Assembly (NCBI RefSeq): GCF_003382275.1
Contig: NZ_QTJX01000002.1
Location: 1,054,001-1,118,000 of the forward strand
From: Flagellimonas nanhaiensis
GTDB lineage: Bacteria; Bacteroidota; Bacteroidia; Flavobacteriales; Flavobacteriaceae
Length of the DNA: 64,000 bases
Direction of reading: 5' to 3'
In this document: positions 54,901-61,094 of the stretch, piece by piece
How positions within the stretch are numbered: position 1 is the first letter of the stretch
How the letters are laid out: every line of letters starts with the position of its first letter
Made by a program: the position numbers and the translations under genes
The notes under the pieces: generated by a model
Databases searched by the model: none
The model's input: the letters and a program-made list of their open reading frames with translations, nothing else
What the model was told of the DNA's origin: nothing

Positions 54901-55183
54901 TTTTGTTTTCAATACGTTGGAGGAGTGCCCTGGCATCATTAAATGATGTGTTCTTATCTTTTAAAAATTCAATTTTTCCCAAGGGATAAACCAATTTTCC
55001 TAGGTTAAGATGGGCTGTATCTTTTTCAGTCTCATTGAGAATCAAATTTCTGGCCTTTTCCAATTGATCAATAGCAATGAGGCTATCTATCCTGTCCAAG
55101 GTGGGCCCTTCTTGGGAATGGAGTAGGGATTGACAGCATAAGGCCATCAAAAATGGGAATATGAACTTGTTTTTACCGAACAT
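51971..55183 (-). CDS. Periplasmic TPR-CHAT protease with C-terminal membrane anchor
   Basis: 1070 residues. A signal peptide (to about LLHSQ, 23) leads to a long TPR region (about 35-560; repeated units such as EYDNYDDAISYYHKTLSVYEK). The CHAT caspase-like domain (about 740-1035) has catalytic His893 in HIGTHAES and Cys943 in TACETG. One membrane helix (WLLWGLGLVFLTFLLWW, about 1045-1062) and a basic tail end it. With the N-terminal signal, the protease would face the periplasm, anchored at its C-terminus. It is the last gene of the sigma operon, 3 bases after the previous one. Confidence 0.92.
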   Translation of the reverse strand: MFGKNKFIFPFLMALCCQSLLHSQEGPTLDRIDSLIAIDQLEKARNLILNETEKDTAHLNLGKLVYPLGKIEFLKDKNTSFNDARALLQRIENKRLQDTITYEGLLGMGLLHVDQGSVVAANDYVLRANTLAKSIGNPLKNMESEFHLSEIGLKLGDFNQLLQRTENALGLIKGNPSIKFPLAPRTYNYKASLSHFMGHPDSANYYFERALKSVSGTSDTPENRYYLPGTIYGNWVMVKQSEGDYHAAMDMTLSCITHFNTFLEKTNNHSLTEKVHGNLTIAYRNLGSLYNDVGNKERAKQIAALGYHHAKNNLLPNTVQYFSSILMMAEAHLYSRDLYKSRKYLEEAERSLSSIPGDNLSYWGNLFNVYGDLESEYDNYDDAISYYHKTLSVYEKNNPDGYSQNQIYTQLNLAQTYSRAGVFNQAKDLLNKTQEKVQERYGKGGYLDNAVSLSKIRVLFSADKYSETVTLCDQLLKNYNSQFPGNERNKYYFGADQAQVVMFLAKAKYGMLTTKTPSTLTEITKLVDQATEIVENRRSLVSSQQAVADLIENNKEVFDFAKKVYLDLYGLTRNDDDLEKVMALHESAIYNKIRARLNLIEGNLAPAEIKEREQLIKDRMNSFFDAETETQFDVSEWEKTSKDWDNHLDSIQKNYPEYHDMRYASIVRPLTKLKKSINPETTIVRYFFVGKNLYAFVHNNTKTSLVELSNTMDNECIRTISNYASDTEVLFNCLKTLYDELWAPLTKYVDTKNVIIFPDAELFNLSFELLTSEKVSSLKDISKVGLLSKHNISYNYSLLLLENGSKTLQFDNDFVAFVPEFDHAMKANYQMAISDSLFLDKAYLTLLPQPFSTDLAKKFGKKFDGNTFLNSNASKQLFSESAKEHKIIHIGTHAESNNVNPELSRLVFAKNVSDSVNINDNYLYTYEIYNQNLSSNLAILTACETGKPTYQPGEGMISLAHAFNYAGSESILTSLWQIDEQSSTQILDYFYDYLSEGKPKDEALRLAKLDYLQNADGRTLHPQYWAGLVLMGNTSAIELSTDNHWLLWGLGLVFLTFLLWWIQRKRPSTN

Positions 55184-55186
55184 GAA

Positions 55187-55921
55187 TCAGTTGGTTAATT
55201 CTTGCAAAAGGGTTTTGCTCCGTTCATCCTTTGAAGATTTTAATACGTTGATAGCTTGGTCCGTTTTGCCTTCCTTCACATAGGCGAGGGCCAGATAGTA
55301 TGCAGCATCGTCGCGGAAAACACTTTGCTTGTTTTGCACAGTGTTGTTTAGGAACAGGATGGCACTGGCAGCTTTTCCATTTGACAAAAAGGCGGTTCCC
55401 AAGAAGTAATTGAGCGTATCATTGCTGGTTTGAAGCTGATGAAGTCCTTGCCATTTGGCAATGGCAGTATCATAATTTCCCTGTTTATAATCCACCATGG
55501 CCTCATAGAAGGTATAGTTATCGCTGGTCCCCATAACCGTAGGGAGACCTGGGTCTGGAGTAAAATACTTGTCGAACAATTTTTCATTGGGAGTTTGGTG
55601 AAACAAAAACCAAGCACTCACCGCCACCAAAGCAGCTATTCCGGCAGCTATTTGAAAATAATAAAGTCTGGGTTTGATGGAAACTGAACCTTTAGGTTCA
55701 TTTTTGACCATACCATGAAACTCCTCCATTTTGTTACGAAGGGACTGTTCTTCAATAAACCCGAATATTTCCCGAAATTCAATGAATTGAGCTTTAAGAA
55801 TTTTGTCAGATTTGAGCTGTTCCTCAAAAGCGGTCCGCTCTTTGGAAGACATTTGATCCAACAGAAATTGTTCAAACTGTTCTTGTTGATCAGGCGATAT
55901 GTGACCTTGCTTATTTTCCAT
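55187..55921 (-). CDS. Membrane TPR protein with anti-sigma-like N-terminus
   Basis: 244 residues. The N-terminal 70 residues (ISPDQQEQFEQFLLDQMSSKERTAFEEQL) look like the cytoplasmic, helical part of anti-sigma or FecR-type regulators. One transmembrane helix (about 87-108) follows, then TPR repeats (YEAMVDYKQGNYDTAIAKWQG, AAYYLALAYVKEGKTDQAINVL) that should lie in the periplasm. It overlaps the sigma gene by 11 bases. I infer that it holds the sigma factor and senses periplasmic signals, but this is not shown. Confidence 0.8.
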   Translation of the reverse strand: MENKQGHISPDQQEQFEQFLLDQMSSKERTAFEEQLKSDKILKAQFIEFREIFGFIEEQSLRNKMEEFHGMVKNEPKGSVSIKPRLYYFQIAAGIAALVAVSAWFLFHQTPNEKLFDKYFTPDPGLPTVMGTSDNYTFYEAMVDYKQGNYDTAIAKWQGLHQLQTSNDTLNYFLGTAFLSNGKAASAILFLNNTVQNKQSVFRDDAAYYLALAYVKEGKTDQAINVLKSSKDERSKTLLQELTN

Positions 55922-56477
55922 TGCTCTTTATTTCCAAGCTCAACGTTCTCAACTTTTCCATACAGCGATATTTCTGATTTCGAGCAGAAGTGGAGGCAAC
56001 GTTCATGACTTTGGATATGTCCTCCATCGACTTTCTTTCAAAATAGAACATGTTGAGCAAATTTTTGCAGTTCTCTCCTAACTGTTCCCAAGCATCTTGT
56101 AGTGCTTTCTTTTTGTTTTCAAGGGTTTCATCTTCATTTTTTTCCTCCTCAACCACGGTCAAGGGCCCTATATCATTTGCGCTGACTTTCTTTTTGTAAT
56201 CAGCAGAACGCAAATAGTCTGTCCATTTGTTCTTGGCTATGGTATACAGGTATGCCTCGATATTGCTGTTGGTCATCACTTTGTCATTTTTGATATTTTT
56301 CCAGCAGGCAATGAACGCTTCTTGAAAAATATCCTTTGCTCGATGGTCGTCCCCGTTGTTCTTTATTACAAATCCACGAACTTTGGGGTATACAACAAGG
56401 TAGATCTCTTTTAATATTTCAGGGTCATTTTTCCTGAACCCATCAATAATATTTTTTTGCTGTAGTGAGGTCCCCAT
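55911..56477 (-). CDS. ECF sigma-70 factor
   Basis: 188 residues. Region 2 (about 20-95) has KDIFQEAFIACWKNIKN and the -10-binding LYTIAKNKWTDYLRS; region 4 (about 130-180) has DAWEQLGENCKNLLNMFYFERKSMEDISKVMNV with the HTH. Region 3 is missing, as in ECF factors. It begins the operon sigma, TPR membrane protein, TPR-CHAT protease. The start codon lies in a strong palindrome. Confidence 0.93.
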   Translation of the reverse strand: MGTSLQQKNIIDGFRKNDPEILKEIYLVVYPKVRGFVIKNNGDDHRAKDIFQEAFIACWKNIKNDKVMTNSNIEAYLYTIAKNKWTDYLRSADYKKKVSANDIGPLTVVEEEKNEDETLENKKKALQDAWEQLGENCKNLLNMFYFERKSMEDISKVMNVASTSARNQKYRCMEKLRTLSLEIKSNGK

Positions 56478-56495
56478 ACTTTTGAAAAGTATGGG
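56473..56495 (-). promoter_or_regulatory. Near-perfect palindrome over the sigma start codon
   Basis: CCCATACTTTT (56473-56483), one G, then AAAAGTATGGG (56485-56495): perfect 11-bp arms around one base. The sigma ATG (56477-56475) is in one arm, so the mRNA hairpin would hide the start codon. It could instead be a DNA operator for a dimeric regulator. Confidence 0.7.
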
Positions 56496-56581
56496 TTTAA
56501 TTTACCTTTTTTAGGGATGCAAAAAAATAAAATTAGATCAAAACATGTTTTCATCGTTTTATGTCATTTTTAAAACATTGT

Positions 56582-57835
56582 TCAAGGATTGAGTTGTTCT
56601 GGATTTTTTGGAGTATTGGATTTTAAATTCAATTGCAGGCCAATGCTCAACTGAAGCTTGTCATCCGTAAAATCTGGATGAACCCTTTCCGTCCTATTTT
56701 CGTTCAAAACGTCTGGAAGGCCTTTGGCCAAAATATCCAACCTGGTCTCAAAAGGAATCCCATTATTGCTCCATTTATGAACTGGCAGAATAAAGCCGAG
56801 TCCCCAGGTAAAAGCTTTTCTTCTGTTTTTGGTGACCGCTATCTCTCCAGGATCCACATCGGTGCCTCGTGTTTCCGTAAAATAGCCCAATCTAAGGGCA
56901 AGGGTATTCAAAGCTGTTCCTTCAACTCCTACACCGACCATGGTGTGATTTTCACTGCTTGTAAAAATATGGTCATCGGATGCCAACCAGTTGCTATACT
57001 GCAAGTGCAGGGAAACATCCAATTTTTGGGGTGCATCTTTCAACAGCTTACTGTTTTTGGCAAACTCAAGATTGATAGGATGGGAGAAGGAATACGAAGT
57101 GCCGATCCTTAAAATAATTGGAATGTCGCGGAACCCAAACACGGAATCATTGGCCCGTTCCGTGTAGGAGCCTTTCATTAACGTATTGAAAAGACTTACC
57201 GCTCCGCGTATCTTTTGGTTTTGGAATTTTTCATTTTTGATCCAATTAACTGCCCGATCATATACCACGCCGGTACTTGCTAAGGTTTGGCTAGCTGTTT
57301 CATTGTTATCAATTTCCTTTTGGTTCATAAAATGAACTGACGCTCCAACATGCAGTCCTTCAATGATTTTTCCCGCTACCATGATGGAGTTTGCATTAAA
57401 AGTGTTTTTGTCTGTTGAGAATGCTTGACTTCCAATAATTGTCCTCCAATAGGGTTCTGGGTCTATCCAGTGACGGGTGTCAAAACCAACTACAATCCTG
57501 TCATTGATCCTATACGATACCCCTCCGGTAATGTAGTACGACTTAGGATACATGTAATGCCCTTTGTCATAATTAAAGCCCAAAGAAAGTTTTTCGTTGC
57601 TTGAGCTTAAGACAGCAGGATTTTCAAAAGCTGTTTTGATTCCATCCAAGGTTATGGTGTTCTTTCCCAAAGCTTCAGATCTTGCATTATATGCATTGTC
57701 ATTCAAAAACCCCTTTATATCTGGAGTAATGAAAACATTTTGGGCCATCAAGCTGTTTAAAGAAAAGAACAGACAGACCATTGTTGCAAAACACACACTT
57801 GGTTTCATACGTTTAGAATGAATGCAATTTTTCAT
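56582..57835 (-). CDS. Outer-membrane beta-barrel protein (PorV/FadL-like)
   Basis: About 417 residues from the ATG at 57835; earlier in-frame starts up to 58015 lie inside the lipoprotein gene, except an ATG at 57844. A signal peptide ends NSLMAQ. The N-terminal mature part ARSEALGKNTITLDGIKTAFENPA is typical of flavobacterial OMPP1/FadL/PorV-type barrels, then aromatic-ended strands (GGVSYRINDRIVVGFDTRHW) follow. It may be a pore or a structural part of secretion. It is 105 bases upstream of the sigma gene on the same strand. Confidence 0.8.
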   Translation of the reverse strand: MKNCIHSKRMKPSVCFATMVCLFFSLNSLMAQNVFITPDIKGFLNDNAYNARSEALGKNTITLDGIKTAFENPAVLSSSNEKLSLGFNYDKGHYMYPKSYYITGGVSYRINDRIVVGFDTRHWIDPEPYWRTIIGSQAFSTDKNTFNANSIMVAGKIIEGLHVGASVHFMNQKEIDNNETASQTLASTGVVYDRAVNWIKNEKFQNQKIRGAVSLFNTLMKGSYTERANDSVFGFRDIPIILRIGTSYSFSHPINLEFAKNSKLLKDAPQKLDVSLHLQYSNWLASDDHIFTSSENHTMVGVGVEGTALNTLALRLGYFTETRGTDVDPGEIAVTKNRRKAFTWGLGFILPVHKWSNNGIPFETRLDILAKGLPDVLNENRTERVHPDFTDDKLQLSIGLQLNLKSNTPKNPEQLNP

Positions 57836-57851
57836 TTTACCCATTTCGATT

Positions 57852-58232
57852 TTAGTTAGCTCCTTGTTTGGAACCGGTCCAGGTGCCCGATCCATTAGAT
57901 GGGTTGTTCCAAGTACCAGAAGAAGTGGTTTCTGTAAACCTACCGGTAAAAGTTGCACCGTTTTCTGCCGATCCCAATACTGCATTGAGGTTTCCAGAGT
58001 CATTGATTTGCCCATTTAAGGGAAGTGTCTGTTGCAGATTATTGGATACTGCATCACCGGTTACACTTCCATCTTCGTGTATAAAAACAGAAAACGTACC
58101 CGAATCGTCGCCGTCAAAGGTTCCGAACCAATTTCCATAAAAATCTATTTCAGGTGCTTCGTCACCATCGCTAGAACATCCTAGCGTTACAAATACAATA
58201 CTGAGCATCAAAATTTTAATCATGTTTTTCAT
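57852..58232 (-). CDS. Small lipoprotein
   Basis: 126 residues. Lipobox LGCSSDGDEAP (Cys19). The body is a small beta domain with a repeated Gly/Trp/Thr pattern (GNWFGTFDGDDSGTFSVFIHEDGS; SGTWNNPSNGSGTW), like other short surface beta-barrel lipoproteins in this lineage. No enzyme motif. It lies between the unknown lipoprotein and barrel genes. Confidence 0.75.
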   Translation of the reverse strand: MKNMIKILMLSIVFVTLGCSSDGDEAPEIDFYGNWFGTFDGDDSGTFSVFIHEDGSVTGDAVSNNLQQTLPLNGQINDSGNLNAVLGSAENGATFTGRFTETTSSGTWNNPSNGSGTWTGSKQGAN

Positions 58233-58283
58233 ATCAAGTGTTTTATAAGGTTATTAGAATATCGATTGGTATAAAAAATGTCA

Positions 58284-59537
58284 TCAAAAAGCTTTTTTGA
58301 CCTTTGTCCATTCCCTGTTGTTCAAATTGATATCACCGTTAGGGGTATAAAAAAGGTCATTGTTCTGAATATAATTTCCATTGCTGTCCATCCAGTATTC
58401 GGAGGAACCTGCATCAACTTGGTAATTCTTATTGGTCAGGGGATTGTAAACAGTTTCTTGTTCATTGATCATGTTGATGAACTGTTTCTGCCCAGTGTCA
58501 CTGCCGCTTCCAAAGTTTCGGTTCATAAATGAGGCATGGTTTGCATCCTGGGCGGCCCAAATACCCTTCATTTTTTCTTGATGTGCATTAAAGGCGGCCT
58601 GTCTGTTGGCCATGTTCTGACGGTGCATGGCATTTGATCTTTTCATCTGTTCCACTGCTTCTCTTTGGCGTTGTTGGGAAAGGTGCGCCATATATTGCTC
58701 CCATTCTGGATTTTCTTTGGAGTTTGTAGCGGCTTTGATCGTTTCGTCAAGATTTTTTTCAAGGACATCTTCGTCCACAAAGAAGTAGTCTATGGTATAC
58801 ATCCACATGGTGAAGGACATCATGTCCATGGGCTGTTCCATGGCAATTTTGGTCACTGATGCAATAGCGCTTTGACCGGAGCTATTTTTCCATTGAGTGG
58901 CGTAAAAATCAAAACGTTCAGAACCTGTGCCCTTTGTTTTTATCTGGGTTGCTATGTACTCCTTTATTTTAGGCAACTTTCTTTCACCAACATAACTAAA
59001 TCCACTTTGGGTCATACGTTGTTGTACTTCCTGCCGAAACAGTTGTTGGGAACTGATTTCTGGCCTCAACATTTTAGATAGGTTTCTGTTGCCATAGGAA
59101 ACCATTTGCGCCACCTCTGGGTTATGGTAATGCATGTACAATTTTGTAGGGGTATTGAAGGTTTTGAGGTTATTGGGACCTTCAATTTGAATCAAAAAAG
59201 TCGGGACTTTTTGGTCAAATGTGTAAATAGGTTTAGAAATCACATTCCAGTCTGAAGGGTACTTGGAAGTTTGCACGATCAGTCCAGTTCTCATGTCCCT
59301 CAGGTGATGGGTTTTGTATCCTCCCGCTGATTTGGTAAGGCGGTTGAACCAACTTTCTTTCTTTTCGATGGCTTCTTCTGACTGGTTGTCCGTAAAGAAG
59401 GTGTCCTCCTCCATGGTTTCCTGTTCCTCAGCATAATCCTCATGATAGTTTTCTTCGGAAAAACTTTGAGGAGCGTTGTTTTTACAGGAAAAGAACAAGG
59501 AAGCTACTATGCAAATGCTTAGAAGTTTAATTTTCAT
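58284..59537 (-). CDS. Large lipoprotein of unknown function
   Basis: 417 residues. Lipobox FFSCKNN (Cys18). An acidic linker (EENYHEDYAEEQ) is followed by a mixed domain and a long Gln/Met/Asn-rich helical part (about 285-335), then a short C-terminal repeat-like segment (YQVDAGSSEYWMDSNGNYI). No family recognised. It shares strand and spacing with the serine hydrolase, suggesting one transcription unit. Confidence 0.72.
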   Translation of the reverse strand: MKIKLLSICIVASLFFSCKNNAPQSFSEENYHEDYAEEQETMEEDTFFTDNQSEEAIEKKESWFNRLTKSAGGYKTHHLRDMRTGLIVQTSKYPSDWNVISKPIYTFDQKVPTFLIQIEGPNNLKTFNTPTKLYMHYHNPEVAQMVSYGNRNLSKMLRPEISSQQLFRQEVQQRMTQSGFSYVGERKLPKIKEYIATQIKTKGTGSERFDFYATQWKNSSGQSAIASVTKIAMEQPMDMMSFTMWMYTIDYFFVDEDVLEKNLDETIKAATNSKENPEWEQYMAHLSQQRQREAVEQMKRSNAMHRQNMANRQAAFNAHQEKMKGIWAAQDANHASFMNRNFGSGSDTGQKQFINMINEQETVYNPLTNKNYQVDAGSSEYWMDSNGNYIQNNDLFYTPNGDINLNNREWTKVKKAF

Positions 59538-59556
59538 AATGGTCTGGTGAATGGTT

Positions 59557-60792
59557 TTAGAATTGATCTAGATCGGTTTGCCAGGGAAGGGAATTATTTT
59601 TTATCATCTCCAACAATAGATCTTGAAGCTCAAAATCGAAATCAACAACATCGGTTCTTCGATAATTGAGGAGGATTACGGCGCTTTTTCCGTTTTCGCC
59701 GATCATAAACCATGTTCGGGTACCGGGAAAACTGCCAGTAAAGAACAAAAGGTTTTCACTCTGCCAAATCCCGATTCCTTTTCCAAAGTTTGGTTGGTGT
59801 TCCGATACTTGCTTTCGAAGGTTAATAGCAGAAGGACTAATGATATCCTGACGATTGGAAAACCCGTCTATGGCCGATAAAAAACGCAGGAGGTCAGGCG
59901 CACTAATGACCCCTCCACCATCACCATCCCTTCGGGATGCTATGGTGTAGATATATGGCGAGTCTGCTTCGGTGCCGTAATATTCTACCTCGTTGGGTTC
60001 CCTGTCTTCTTGTCTATAGGTGGTTACTTTAAAAGAGGTAATTCCTGTTGAAGAGATAAGGTTTGCAATATAGTCCTCATATGATTGGCCGCTCACTTTT
60101 TCTATGATCCGAGCCAATAGCCAATAGCCAGTATTGCTGTAGTGGTAGCTTTCTCCCGGGGCGTGGCTTAAATCCCAATTGTTGAGAACGTATTCTATGA
60201 AATCATCACTGTTTAGTTGTGGTTGATAATCAATGGGGTCTCCTCCGGAACTTGCAGCCCAACCGCCAGCTTCGTTCATTAAGAGGTGGTCAATGGTGAT
60301 ATTCAATTCATCAGCAGTTAAGGAAGCTGTTCCAAAATCGTCACCAAGAATTCCAGTTGGGCCAAAAACCTTGTCGTCCAAAGAGAGTTGGTTTTCATCT
60401 ATCAATTTCCAAATTGCGGTTGACGTAAAAACTTTAGTAATGCTTGCCAGTCTAAAGACATCATCTGTTTTTGTGGCGGTACTGTTTGTCGTATTGGAAA
60501 ACCCGTACCCTTTGGTGTATACCATTTTTTCGTTGACACTAACCGCTATTGCAGCTCCTGGGACATCATATTTTTGCATAAAAGCGGCAACAGCGTCATC
60601 AACTAAGGCAATATCATTTTGACTTACCGGATCGGGGTCTGGATTTGGATTTGGGTTGGGATTAGGGTCTGGAGTTGAACCTATATCGGGATCGGGAGTT
60701 GGGTCGGTATCCTCAGAACTGCATGATAAGGCTATCAGAACGAAAAATGCGGTCGTAAATCGTAAGAGCAAACGGAATAGTGGTGTTCTCAT
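59557..60792 (-). CDS. Lipoprotein serine hydrolase (beta-lactamase family)
   Basis: 411 residues. Lipobox IALSCSS (Cys24), then a Pro-Asp-Asn repeat (DPNPNPNPNPDPDP) that may act as a surface spacer. Beta-lactamase/D-alanyl-D-alanine carboxypeptidase fold: S-x-x-K motif SITK (Ser117), Tyr motif YHYSNTGYWLLARI, and a late part with GKGIGIWQSENLLFFTGSFPG. It probably cuts a cell-wall, peptide or ester bond outside the cell. It heads the upstream secreted cluster. Confidence 0.88.
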   Translation of the reverse strand: MRTPLFRLLLRFTTAFFVLIALSCSSEDTDPTPDPDIGSTPDPNPNPNPNPDPDPVSQNDIALVDDAVAAFMQKYDVPGAAIAVSVNEKMVYTKGYGFSNTTNSTATKTDDVFRLASITKVFTSTAIWKLIDENQLSLDDKVFGPTGILGDDFGTASLTADELNITIDHLLMNEAGGWAASSGGDPIDYQPQLNSDDFIEYVLNNWDLSHAPGESYHYSNTGYWLLARIIEKVSGQSYEDYIANLISSTGITSFKVTTYRQEDREPNEVEYYGTEADSPYIYTIASRRDGDGGGVISAPDLLRFLSAIDGFSNRQDIISPSAINLRKQVSEHQPNFGKGIGIWQSENLLFFTGSFPGTRTWFMIGENGKSAVILLNYRRTDVVDFDFELQDLLLEMIKNNSLPWQTDLDQF

Positions 60793-61094
60793 TGGTTTAA
60801 TGTTTTATAGCGTTTGCCTTACTATCGAATGAATTGGAAAATGTCATCAAGAGACCTGAAAAAAGATTTTAACAAGAGAAGAAATCACTTTCCTTGAGAG
60901 CAGTGATGTAGGAAAATATTTTCAAGTTTTGTTTTTACTTCTTCCGATGATGGCAGATGATTGGTTGGATATCCTTCGTTTATCCGATGTTTCACAACAA
61001 ATGATCGTTGAAATACAACATATATTCCTATATATGAACAGATGTGGATATGTTTAGGTATCCTTAGACGTAAGGACAACCTCATTTGTAAACT
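60793..61094. other. 302-base intergenic region between divergent surface genes
   Basis: No ORF of note. It contains an AT-rich hairpin CATATA...TATATG (61019-61036), a possible -7 box TATGTTTA (61049-61056, 7 of 8), and a small hairpin TCCTTA-GACG-TAAGGA (61061-61076) just before the ATG of the DUF11 gene. Promoters for both flanking genes should lie here. Confidence 0.5.

Noticed and set aside
57836..58015. Long N-terminal extension of the barrel protein
   Set aside because: It lies inside the coding region of the small lipoprotein gene in another frame and lacks a signal peptide; the start at 57835 gives a normal signal peptide.
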